Shown: positions 10,685 through 20,697, counted from the stretch's first letter. The stretch: 64,000 nucleotides of DNA from Mortierella sp. BCC40632 (GCA_011634665.1 WAEK01000017.1:1-64000), one strand, 5' to 3'. Notes: generated by a model not told the origin, from the letters alone. Numbers and translations: made by a program.

Positions 10685-12933
10685 GGGGTTATACGAGGTG
10701 TTGTGTGCCAAGACGCCAGGCCACTTTGATATCAAGAACTCTGAAGGCACTCCTCTAATAGCCGGAGAAAGAGTCCCACATCACAAGGACGCAGTCTTTG
10801 GGGCATTCTTCGACTTGGAGAAAGTTCAAAGGCTGTGTCGCAAGCATGGCCTCAGATTTGCGGACAGAATGATGTTCGTCGATAGGTACACAGTCCGGAT
10901 TTTGGGTGAAGTGATTCCACAGGGAGCCGAGCGTGGAGGTCGCCCGTTGTTCAGCCACTACGAGAGGCGGGTCAAGGCCAAGGTCAGACTGATGATACTA
11001 TGGACTGGACCAAAGAGATAGAGTATCAAAAGATGGAAGTGGAAACAATTGCTGAAGAGATCAAGAGAGTAGAGAGCAATATCAAAGACCTTGAGAGTAG
11101 AATCAAGCGAGGCCGAAAAGGAACTCAAAGGTGCTCGAGACGGATCAAAAGCCTGACAGCCAAGAACCACCGCACAGCAGTCAGAAAAAGAGAATGAGAA
11201 GGCAAACAAGGAAGGCATCAGGGGGGCGTAGACACGAATGAGGGCAATATTCAGAGTGTAGAGGACGGAAGAGGGAGTGAGCAAAAAGACATATCGCGTT
11301 CTTCAAGAAGCAAGGAGAAAGGTGCGAGCTCTTCGAGCAACTGTACAGCCACAGGAGAGTCAGTTGCGACGCCTGCGGAAAAAGAGGAGTTACTGGAATG
11401 GGCTCCGCAGGGTAGTTACAGCAAAGACCCCAAAGAGCAAAAGGATGGCTCAAAGGCGGTGGAGTACACCACACCTACTGTGAAGGATTTTACAGTCGAG
11501 GATTCAACGAGGCGGCTCGATATTTCCAAGTTGCCAGAGGACAGAATTGTCTTTGCAGGGACAGATCCAGGGATTCGAACGATGAGTGTAACATGTGCAC
11601 AGACCCTGGGCGAGATCAAGACGCATATCAACCGATATGCTGTACTTTATGGTAAGTTGAATGGGCAAGATGTAAGGAATAATGTCGGTCATCTGTCAAG
11701 CTCAGCGCATCTAATAGCTTTTTAATGATGAATAGGCACAGAAGAGGATGCGGAGGAAACCTTTGGGAGCTCTAATCCTGAGCCATGGCCACCACCTCCG
11801 GATGAGGAGTCATCAGGGAGAGGCAACTGCCTCTAGAGAACAATGGACACCCCAGAGTCGTCCATTCAAGATCACGGCACCTCAGCTCAATGAAGCTTCA
11901 GGGATGCGACGGGTAGCCAAGAGGCGAGAGATGCGACTTAAGAGACCGGAGAATAGTGATGTACGCGAAGCACTGGAGAAGCTCTCAGACAAGGAACAAG
12001 TTTTGAAGACAGCACAGACGATGGAGGAGATTGACAGGGCGCATGAGCTGCATCGAGAGTCACGCAAAGCATTGAAGGGATTTGAGAAATCCAAGGCAAG
12101 GTTGAAGGATCTGCACAACCAGCGACTTCGCACAAGAAGGGTGTGGGGGAAGGTGGCGGCAGCAGAGAGGGAGTATGTGAAGAATCACGCATTGGAAACG
12201 TTTGGGTCAGAGAGCCCATCAGGTACAGTTGAGCAGAACAAAATGTCCTTTTTTTTTTTTTTTTTTTTTTTTATTTTTTATTTTTTATTTTTTACTGTCT
12301 TCTTCTTTTAATGTTCTAGAGGTATCCCCGTCAGATGGATGGTGTGGTGGTTGCCAACGGCACCATATAGCGTGTACCTGGGGTAACTACCAGCACCTGG
12401 CTCGGTGTCGCAAGAATGGTCCATCACTCATCCCAGTGATGCTGGTGGGGTCGGGAGGAACGGGAGTAGGAAGCAGAATTGGAGGGCACGCTAGACGGGG
12501 AGGAGGAAAGATGAGAGAGCAGCATATGCGGTACGGAGTGGTTGGACTTACTGATGAATTCAGGACGAGCCAGACGTGTGCCGAGTGTTTTGGTCAATTG
12601 AGGAAGGCACGGTCGCGTCGGATTGTGGATGGCAAGGAGAAGATGGTTCAGGTGAATGGAGCAATGGAGTGTACGAACAGCCAGTGCGGGTCAGTCCAGC
12701 GAGGACATACGATCAAGTCCCGGGATGTGAACGCAGCCGTTTGTATTGCGATAGCAGGAGGGTCGACTCTACTCTCACTGGAGAGACATACACTGGAGCC
12801 ATTTACAAGGACAATCCGTCCCACCAAACATACCTGTTCATATTCACAGGAGATAGCTCAACTTACTATGCCTCCAACATCAGTTAGAGATGCAATGGGG
12901 GATCCCTGCGGTACGCAGGGCAAACTAGGCTAG
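10685..12933 (+). CDS. Fanzor A: eukaryotic TnpB-like RNA-guided nuclease (RuvC fold), frame-disrupted
   Basis: Fanzors are known eukaryotic relatives of TnpB that cut DNA with a guide RNA in the nucleus. Seen here, in order: a conserved block ending [14 protein letters not shown] (about 10871-10912); a Lys/Arg/Glu-rich helical stretch; RuvC-I with GTDPGIRTM (about 11556); an intron at 11652-11735; an Arg/Lys-rich helical stretch; an intron with long T tract at 12223-12319; a Cys/His cluster (CGGCQRHH); [24 protein letters not shown] followed by CTNSQC, the TnpB-type zinc finger; and Ruv[15 protein letters not shown]. Both introns keep phase. Frame breaks occur near 11100-11280 and 11780-11830, so it is decaying or carries read errors. 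The end overlaps the convergent MULE transposase gene by about 50 bases. Family assignment rests on three RuvC motifs plus the zinc finger and on similarity to Fanzor B. Confidence 0.85.
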
Positions 12934-14886
12934 TCAACTTAGCAAGAAAAAATGGTATTCCCACTGCCTTTGCCTTTCTTGCAGCGGCGGCAGATTCGGA
13001 TAACGTAATGGGCTGTAATCCATGACTAATCTTGTAATAAGTTGTCCTGAAATCGATGTCCACAGATCCTTGCAACAGAAAGACTAGGTCATCTGGGCGC
13101 ATGTCTCTCGCGTATCCCAAGTATTGCCTTTTGAAGGTTTTGTGCCAACTCTCGACCAGGTTGTTTGTGTTGATGTGTTGATTGTTCTGGAAAAGAAATT
13201 AAAAGCAATCGTTAGCTGTGCCCGACGCTCGATGGACTAAATTTAGTAATGGTTATCCACTCACCTCTCTTAAGTAGAGGGCCCACTTGACCAGCTTACT
13301 TGGTTCCATCCAAATCCTGACATAGGCGATCAACTTTCCAGCACGAGGGAATGCTGTTTGAAACTTCCTCCATGCTTCTTGGAGCGATGCCTCAGAATCT
13401 GCGTTTCTAATAGCTTTCAAAGCAGGGCGCATTCTTCTACTGTCTTCCACCTTCGGGATACAGTCAGTATTGATTGGGAGGGAATTTGTTTCATTCGCAC
13501 TTATTCATTTTATCTTTACATCGTGCAGCTCTCTTAGCTTACGCTCCCATGCTTGTCCAACGTGGAATGTGCAATAGTACACCTCGACCGGAGGTTGAGG
13601 AAAGGCATTCTTTAGAGCTTCGGTCTCTACAACTGAGCAGTCAACCATGAACTTCGACGCTCGCAATCCGCACTCAGTTTTCAACCAATTCAGCCACTCC
13701 ACCAAAACATAGATTGATTCAGAGTTGCATATCATGAATGCAACTGGTATGCCGGCTTGAACTTTTCGGTCCTTGACGAGGATGGTAAACAAGTATGCGG
13801 ATGTGTACACTTTGTCGTTCTCTGGGCTTGGGTTCAGAGACTTGACTGTTTTGTGGGTTGAATCCATGCATACAATGGTGGAATTCTCCTTCATGATCTG
13901 AGGCATTGGGTTAGTTCACAGTAAGTAAGTAATAGGGTAAACAAGTCCATAGTATGCACAATGACCAGTCCTCACCTTCAGCTGAAATCTTGTAGACCAG
14001 GCAAAAAGGTACCGATCTTTATTCTGACAGACTTCATCCTTGAACATACTTTTGCCTCCCTCATCCTTGATTTGCTCGAGCCATAGTTTTATGCTAAGTG
14101 CAGGGTTGCTAGCCTTACGAGACTGATTCGTCCGGTGGCGATACACGGTTTTTCGAACGTCATCGTACAACATGTGCAGGCATGGAGGCAACGTTTGGGG
14201 ATTTTCTTGGTCCTCAAGCTATCGTCCAAAGTTAAGAATTGTATCTTAGGAGGTCGGAAAAAAAAAAAAAAAAAAAAAAGTTGAGTTGAACGAGACTCGA
14301 GACTACCTGACGGGAGAGACCATTTATCCAACCGAAGTCGAGCCTTTATCGATTTCCAATCAAGGCCGTCCGAAGCCATATCTTTTACCCATTCCAGCTC
14401 AATCGTACTCAAAGGCATCTTCGACCTGGCCTTGGCCGAATCGTCATGGTTGTGCCGCCAATGGTACTCCACCTCTACCTCATCTCTGCCACGAAGTTTC
14501 CGCATCCTAATTTGGACAGGGCATCCACTTCCAACAGACGCCCTCTTGATTTGCAATTGAGAGACAGGGCGGCACCGTCTGCAGAGAAACCGAAAACTCC
14601 AATCATACGCTGGTGGTCGACCAACGGCACCTTTAGTCGCCGCATGGATTGGAAGTAAATCATCGGCATTTTCTTTCTTGACTGGAATGTGCTGAAAGCT
14701 GCTCTCTGTCTTTCTCTGCCATTGAAATGCAGATCGCTCAGTTTGCCAAAATACCTTGAAATCCTCGCCACTCAAAGTGGCCGTCCAAACCTCCTGCTCC
14801 TTGGGGATATTGAAAGGTTCGATGAGCTCACGAGGATCACAGTCATCTGTGAAAAAAATAACGTCTCTTGTCCTCAGCCCGCTCAT
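12884..14886 (-). CDS. MULE-type DDE transposase
   Basis: Proposed exons: 14886-14307, about 14205-13976, 13897-13520, 13450-13265 and 13186-12884, joined by short GT-AG introns; the first intron contains an A/T tract and its acceptor is uncertain. The N-terminal half has a Cys/His-containing region (FLCRRC, GCPVQI, YHWRHNHDD) like the zinc-binding DNA-recognition domain of Mutator-like transposases. Candidate catalytic residues are D in VCMDSTHKT, D in FMVDCSVVET and E in NNLVESWHKTF, with the CxxH-type YCTFHVGQAW between the second D and the E, as known for MULE enzymes. The enzyme would cut and move its transposon in the nucleus. The gene is tail to tail with Fanzor A. Terminal inverted repeats were not identified. 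Confidence 0.75.
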
Positions 14887-14939
14887 GCCTGGGGGGGGAT
14901 AATACAGAAGTGAAAAAGGGGAAGGAAATGAGGACTGTT

Positions 14940-14957
14940 TTGATGTTGATGTCGTTG

Positions 14958-14993
<36 letters not shown>

Positions 14994-15072
14994 AAAAGAG
15001 AAAAGGGAAAACGAAAACGAAAACGGAAGCGGAAACGGAAACGAAAAAGAAAAAGAAAAAGAAAAAAAAAAG
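14940..15072. repeat. A-rich simple repeat
   Basis: A tract of about 28 A followed by degenerate GAAAAC and GGAAAC hexamer repeats. It separates the transposase start from the SANT-like ORF. Confidence 0.85.
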
Positions 15073-15148
15073 ACTCCGATTCCAGGCGGATACTCAAGTT
15101 GATACTCGATCTCTGATGATGTGGGTCTCTGGCTTTTCCTTAGCTGAC

Positions 15149-16498
15149 TCAAATGTCTCTTTCCAGGGGATCAACACTTTCTTCGGTTCTAAGAGTTTCT
15201 CTTCTTGGGTCATGGGTTCCCGCCATAGTCGATGCGTTAATTTCAGCTAGGCGGATTGTCTTTACAAGATCTGCCTTTATCTTAGCCAATTTGATCTCTC
15301 TTCTGGCATCGATTTCTCGCCGCTGCACTTTCAGAATATCCTTAATAAGTTTTTTTAGTAGCTTCGACTGTAATTTCCTTTTGTTTTTAAGTCGCTTGTT
15401 TTGGTTGGCTGGTGGTGTTGCGTGAGTGAGGTGTCTATCCCGCCTACTCCTCTCCTTCGGTCGATCTACTTCTTCGAACATACTTCCAGTATCGTCATCT
15501 ACCGCAGCTGTGGTGAGGTCCACCCATCCCCGATCTTGCCTTGTTGTTGTATCCATGGCGTTCGTCCTATCCTCACCTTCTCCATCTGATTGAGGTTGAG
15601 TAGTGATTGTTGGGTGAAGACCACTGTCGATAGTATTGCCTCCGAGAACGTCACTTGGGTCAGCACGTACAGTAATGCCGTCGCCCCATGCAGAAGCCCA
15701 AACTGGCTCTAAGAGGAAGTAGTGAGCGAATCTCCTCATGACTGCATCCCGCCAAGACGCCTCGCCTGTATCGATAAGGCCAGAGGAATATCGAAACCGA
15801 TGTGCAAGTTTGGAATACAAAGACATCTTGGCAATCTTATTCTTGATTTTCACCTCATCGACCACGAAGCCGGTATGTTCCTGCTTCTTATTAAACTCAG
15901 ATGCAAGCTGACGATGAACTGCTGCCTTTGTCCTGTGTCGAGCCCCCGGTTGATAGGAGTCTTCCTTGCGTACTTGCAGAGGAAGATAGATTTCAGGATC
16001 AATGAGCCTTTTTGCTAGCCAGAGTTCTCTAGCGCCTTGAAAGAGTGAGTCCTCTCCGCTATTTCTTGGCTCCCTGGAGGGCACAGAAGGTGCTGGTTCA
16101 GAAGGTACTGGCTCAGAGAGTGCTGGTTCAGAGAGTGCTGATTCAGTGAGTGCTGATTCAGTGAGTGATGGTCCAGTAAGTGTTGGCTCAGTGAGTACTG
16201 GTCCAGTAAGTGTTGGCTCAGAGGACACTGGCTCAGAGGAGGGTTCTGGCTCGTAGAACAACGTCCTACGCCTAGTTGCATTGGTCATTGGAGCTAAAGT
16301 GAGGATAGTCCTAGTGGAGCTGGAACGCAAAGAACCTTTCCCTTTCTCGAGCGCAGGTCGAGGAGTCATTGGATATCGAGGAGCCGACTCAGAAATAGAA
16401 CTGATGGATGAGGTGAAGAGAAGGAATGAAGTAAAGATCAATGGAGAGGATAAACATGATGGCCTGTAGAGGTGGCTTGCGCATCCCTGTTTCTTCAT
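15149..16498 (-). CDS. SANT/Myb-like DNA-binding protein, probably transposon accessory
   Basis: A single open frame of 449 codons, though the true start may be an internal Met such as that at MTPRPALEKG or MTNATRRRTL. After a Ser/Thr-rich beginning comes a run of pentapeptide repeats (SEPAL, TGPSL, TESAL). A central region follows (WLAKRLIDPEIYLPL, VKIKNKIAKMSLYSKLAHRF, W in ASWRDAVMRRFAHYFLLEP), which has the spaced Trp and basic helices of SANT/MADF-like domains often encoded beside fungal transposases. The C-terminus is a Lys/Arg-rich helical segment (KLLKKLIKDILKVQRREID). It lies just upstream of the MULE gene on the same strand. The domain call is by pattern only; a host protein is possible. 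Confidence 0.5.
   Translation of the reverse strand: MKKQGCASHLYRPSCLSSPLIFTSFLLFTSSISSISESAPRYPMTPRPALEKGKGSLRSSSTRTILTLAPMTNATRRRTLFYEPEPSSEPVSSEPTLTGPVLTEPTLTGPSLTESALTESALSEPALSEPVPSEPAPSVPSREPRNSGEDSLFQGARELWLAKRLIDPEIYLPLQVRKEDSYQPGARHRTKAAVHRQLASEFNKKQEHTGFVVDEVKIKNKIAKMSLYSKLAHRFRYSSGLIDTGEASWRDAVMRRFAHYFLLEPVWASAWGDGITVRADPSDVLGGNTIDSGLHPTITTQPQSDGEGEDRTNAMDTTTRQDRGWVDLTTAAVDDDTGSMFEEVDRPKERSRRDRHLTHATPPANQNKRLKNKRKLQSKLLKKLIKDILKVQRREIDARREIKLAKIKADLVKTIRLAEINASTMAGTHDPRRETLRTEESVDPLERDI
16080..16228. repeat. 15-base in-frame tandem repeat
   Basis: About ten copies of a 15-base unit close to GTGCTGGTTCAGAGA, inside the SANT-like ORF, giving the SEPAL/TEPTL pentapeptide series. Confidence 0.8.
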
Positions 16499-16612
16499 TC
16501 AGCTATTCCTATGGGGATCCATGGACCCGAAAAGTATCAAGTCTCAGATTTGAGAATCTTCCTGAGGCCATCCAACCAATAGAAGTTAAGGAGTGAGTGT
16601 GGGAATTCTTGT

Positions 16613-18305
16613 ATGGTTAGCATAAAAGAACCCTCCCTCCTCCACTCCAACTTCACCCCTCCTGCCTCCACTCCAACCTCACAATCCCTACCTCACCTCA
16701 CAATCCCTGCCTCCGCTCATTCTTTAGAATATTCGTTTCTCGCCCTCGTGGGCATTCCTTACTTCTGGCCATTCGTCCATAAGAAGGGATATGAGGCCCG
16801 TCTCCAGCGCAAGGCAATCCTCCATCCACTGCCACCAAACACTTATTTTCGTGTGGACCTCCTCGGTTCCTTTTATCCAGCTATTTGCCGGATTTACAGT
16901 AGCCATGACCCAACAAGAGCAAATGTTCTCGTTGAGCAACATTTGAGGAGCCGTTTCCTTCCAGCATCGACTATCCTTTATGTGGACGGTCCATCACCAG
17001 GGGAAAAGCGCCATACAAGAGAACTTCGAGAAGCCAAGCGTGCCCACGCTCTGGAGAAAGCCAAGACGTGCATGACAAACATGGAATCCATCTTTGAGGG
17101 AGGAGGAAGACTCCGAAAGAAACCTTCCAAGACTTTACTGAGGCATGTCCGCGACTCTTTTTATTTGTCGTTGGACTCCCGTCAATCTCTTGCCCAGTTC
17201 TTTGCGCGAGCAAGGATGGAGCATTGTTGAATGTAGCTCGGAAGCTGACATTGCCATTGCCACTGACTACAGAGAATGAGACATTGTCTCGGGAGATAGC
17301 GATTATCTCATTCATGCTCCAATCAAGATTATTTGGAGACCGGTCAGAGGAGGCTACCTCGAGTACAACATAGAGATTTTGTTGAAGCAGTTGGAGGTGT
17401 CAAGGAATGGGCTTACGGTTCTTGGCATAGTCTCCAAAAACGACTACTCTTCCAACCTTGCTCGACTTGGGGTGTCGACCAACTACGAGATCATTCGGTC
17501 TCTGAATGACGAAGGTAATGGAGCAAACTGAATTGTACTTTTAGGCGAATTAAATGTATGATCCATTGTGTCTGATACACCTTTCCAAAATTCAACAGAC
17601 CCTGCTGCGATGATCTCGGCGTACTTAGCACACAAAGAAGTTGCCTGCAAACATCCCAACAAAACTCACTTCGAGCCCGCAATCAAAGTGTTCGTCCATC
17701 GAGGGTGGACTAGGATGGAGTCTGCAACATTTGATGGTATTCAAGACTTCACTCTCTTACAAAGGCTGACCAGTCTTCGTCTCCAGATGAGTGAAAACAA
17801 GAAAATTTCATCCCTCACGGACGATCGAAAGGAAGAAAAACCGCCAGGCTTCAACCGGTATATGACAGTTGACCATCCACCAAGTGTCCAACCTTCCCCC
17901 CATGACTCTGGGAGAAAGTACAAGTACCGGAAAAGATATGCTATCAAAACCCGGACACGGACCATTGAGCATGAGCCCCCCGATATCTTACAGCAGTTCA
18001 CCTGGAAACCATGGGTTCCCCGGCCTGAATTACCCCAAGAACCCACAGCAAGCATTCCTAAAACTAAGGCAAGCATTCCTAAAGCTAAGAAGCCGAAACC
18101 CTCGCCAGCAGTACCAGTACCCGTGGACATAATGGGTCTACTCAAATATTATCGCAAACAAAAAATTAAAAAAATAGATCATGCAGCAAGAGGAAGAAAA
18201 GAATGCATGCAAAAGAGATTTTTGTACTCACCATTGTCCCGACTCTGCCGGGGGCCACCATTGCATCTGCATAGATGTTGGAGGCTGCTTCGATCCAGTA
18301 TCTGA
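16613..18305 (+). pseudogene. XPG/asteroid-like nuclease domain gene, decayed
   Basis: The frame contains GIPYFWPFVHKKGYEARL, RVDLLGSFYPAI and ILYVDGPSPGEKRHTREL, then, after a +1 frame change near 17205, ECSSEADIAIATD and VSGDSDYLIH, then LTVLGIVSKNDYSSNLARLG. This order (N-terminal MGI-type start, two separated Asp, the E/D cluster of the internal domain, then a helix-turn DNA-binding motif) matches the FEN1/XPG/asteroid superfamily of flap-type nucleases. An intron at 17514-17598 keeps phase into DPAAMISAYLAHKEVA. Signs of decay: the expected start codon before GIP is GTG (16748-16750), there is a frameshift, and an in-frame TGA near 17276. The end overlaps the 3' end of Fanzor B on the other strand. 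Confidence 0.6.
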
Positions 18306-20192
18306 CTGGCGTCCTTGGATTGCAGAAAGGACATCGTCCTGGGAAGCCCTTGAGAATGGTAGGAGTGGGTTATGGTTGAGCAGAATGGACGCTCCTGATA
18401 TCGCTATCGCCATCGCCGCACTTTGGTCTCGTCCCTTCATTGTGTAGCCGACCTTGAACGATGGACACTCTGAGTTAACACACTCTACCGCCCCATGAAC
18501 CCTCACCATCTTCGTCACACCCTTCACCATCCTCCTCGACCGTGCAAGCTCCATTCGTTGAAAGCAATACACACACGTCTTGCTCGTCTGATACTCGTCC
18601 GTCATCGACACGGGGCAGTATCGCCCATGCTCCTTTCGCAACTTGTTGCCTCCACGTCGTGCATGTCCTCCTATCCTAGACCCTACACATGTCCCCGCTG
18701 TCCCCGTCAGCATAATCGGAAGCACAACTACCTTTCTCTTGGGACACTCGGCGACATGCTCAAATGGCTCTGCTCCTATGCCTCGCGGAAGGTGGTATCT
18801 TTGACACTCGCTGCAGTATCCATCCACCTGCGACACTTGCCCAGTCGCCACAATCGGTCCCCCTCTACCCTGACGACTGACAAACCGTCGCTCTTCTGAC
18901 CCAATAATCGCCCACCCTCTCCTCGTTCGCAAATCCTGCGTATGCCGCTCTTTCAGCGCGCGCTTTGACTGGTAGAATCTCTGCAGCTGCTCTCTCTGTT
19001 TGCGTCGAACTCTTTGGGCTTTCTCGATCTCTTCTGCTGTCAACGCCCGCTTCAGGCTGTTCTCTTCCTTCGATATCTCACTCAAAGCATTTTGTACTGC
19101 TCGATCCGCTCTAAATCTTTTTTCTCGGCTCCGTTGGAATTTTTTGGAGAATGAAATGTCGTTGATCCGCGCGGAGGTGATCTTGTGAGATTTTGGTAGC
19201 CTCATCTTTTCCAGCGTATCCATGTCGGGGTCTGTGCTTTGGGAACTGACATTCATTTGCTCCCCTCCTGCACCATAGGATCCTTCCAGCTCCACGCTAA
19301 CATCTCCAGGTTGGATCGACTGCATGCTGGTGTCCATGTCGTCCTCTTCTTCTGCCATCGCTTCTTGTACTTGGCTGACTGTATCAGAATCACCTACAGA
19401 GTGTCAAAAGAGGATTAGAAAAAACTCTATCCCACTTTGGAAAAAAAAAAAAGACTTACCCATCAGGACCGAGAACGGGTTAAAGTCGGCTACTGATTTC
19501 TGAAAGAGCTTGAAGTGGGCCCTGATCCACTCAATGCTGACCCCAACGGTCTCACTCATGGTCCTCAGCCCATAGTCTGTGCCTCCCATCACAACCGTAC
19601 AAGCTCTCCCTTCATGCTCCTCGACCAGTAGCCCCGATATGTCCAGTTTCTCCGTTCTCTCGGTCACTGCAGGTTGCTCCCATGTGGCTCTTGTACCCAC
19701 AGTCTGGACTGGCTTACTCGAACACACTTGACCTGTAGATGCCTTCGCCAGCTTGTTGAATCGATAGGTTACCTTTCGAAGTGCCTCCAATTGTTGTTCT
19801 AGTGGCACTAGCTTTTTTCTTGCCTCTCGTACCTCTTGACGAGCCTGCCGAAGGGCCAAGTACTCTGCTGTCCCTCTTGGCAGGTCCTTTCTCTCCTCTT
19901 TAGGCACCCTTGATTCATTCCAATGCACGTACTGTCTTCCGCATCATCTGGACTTTGTTTTCTTTGGCCCTCTTTGCATCCAAGAGTCGCTCCGCATAAG
20001 CTGCTGCATCTTTGCTGGTCATTCCACTCTCTGCTAGTCGATGACTCCATATGTCACCGTCAGCGTGTCGTGTCTTGCCTTTTTGTATCCGATCCTCGTC
20101 AAATTTATATGTCACTGGATAGCCTGCCCTGTTGACACCATGAGAAATAACCTCACCTGTGAGGTGAACTCTCTACTGGTCAACAAATGTCA
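18228..20192 (-). CDS. Fanzor B: second, diverged TnpB-like nuclease, 5'-truncated and frame-disrupted
   Basis: Reading from 20192 down: LTFVDQ-stop-RVHLTGEV aligns with [14 protein letters not shown] of Fanzor A, with a TAG where Fanzor A has Tyr. Then a Lys-rich helical part, a frame change at about 19920, RuvC-I as GGTDYGLRTMS (about 19570), and an intron at 19459-19394 with correct phase. Next come the same Arg/Lys-rich helical segment as Fanzor A (DLRTRRGWAIIG against [12 protein letters not shown]), a CSEC/HVAEC cluster, [24 protein letters not shown] with CVNSEC (zinc finger), and RuvC-III GRDQSAAMAIA. Upstream the homology stops at a T tract, so the N-terminal region is missing or lies beyond an intron. 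The two Fanzors differ throughout and so are separate lineages, not recent copies. Probably non-functional as written. Confidence 0.8.
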
Positions 20193-20440
20193 GCCTAGCG
20201 AAAAAAAAAAAAAAAAATAGGTTTTTTATTGGGAAAATCATGAAAAGGTACACACAGGGAGAGTCCCATCTCTGGGCTGATTAAAGGTTTCAAATCTTCC
20301 CATTGTACTTGAATGGGGTTCTGTATGCAAAATGACAAAAAAAAAAAAAAAAAAGAGGATACGACATCGCACCAGTGTAATCTCCTTAGCCACCTCAGAA
20401 CTTGTATGAGAATCATTGGATATTAATTGACAAGGGTCTG

Positions 20441-20446
20441 TTTATT
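20441..20446 (-). promoter_or_regulatory. Poly(A) signal of the 54-residue peptide gene
   Basis: AATAAA on the minus strand about 90 bases after the stop of the small gene at 20533-20697. Confidence 0.45.
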
Positions 20447-20532
20447 CGGATACGAATAGCATATTTTCTTTCTTTTTTCCTCCTTTTCTTTTTTTACGCT
20501 TCCCATGGTCAATTAAAATTTTGATCGCTTCT

Positions 20533-20697
20533 TCAGCAGCAGGCTGGGTGCCAGGGGGCGCGCTTGCCAGGAGCGCAAGGGCAGCTGAGAGGTTTAACCT
20601 GGCCAGCCTGGGCAGCATCGGACTCAGACTCGACAACGGGGGCGGCAGTGACGGCGACTGCAAGGGCAGCAACAAGGAGGACAGCGAGGAATCTCAT
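20533..20697 (-). CDS. Small secreted cysteine-rich peptide, 54 residues
   Basis: An ATG at 20697-20695 opens a 54-codon frame ending in TGA at 20535-20533. The N-terminus MRFLAVLLVAALAVAVTAAP is a textbook signal peptide. A short acidic spacer (VVESESDAAQAG) follows, and the mature end has four Cys in CPC and CC pairs around a Gly-Lys-Arg and a Trp. A TATA box lies 167 bases upstream and an AATAAA about 90 bases downstream on the same strand, which supports a real gene despite its size. The layout (signal, acidic pro-part, short Cys-paired tail) resembles secreted bioactive peptides, but the role is unknown and I assign none. Confidence 0.6.
   Translation of the reverse strand: MRFLAVLLVAALAVAVTAAPVVESESDAAQAGQVKPLSCPCAPGKRAPWHPACC

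Larger units (their letters stand above)
5438..10851. repeat. Giant inverted repeat, right arm
   Basis: This is the mirror copy of 1-5390. Symmetry can be followed to 10851, where the partner sequence leaves the window, so the true palindrome may be longer. Going outwards the arm holds a 13-base repeat, a small unknown ORF, a CT microsatellite, a 31-base satellite, a CA/CT-rich stretch and a spliced gene that leads without a clear break into the Fanzor A core at 10.7-12.9 kb. Confidence 0.95.

Noticed and set aside
20195..20416. Possible upstream exon of Fanzor B
   Set aside because: The sequence NPIQVQWEDLKPLISPEMGL has no similarity to the matching part of Fanzor A and the T tracts around it make splice calls arbitrary.
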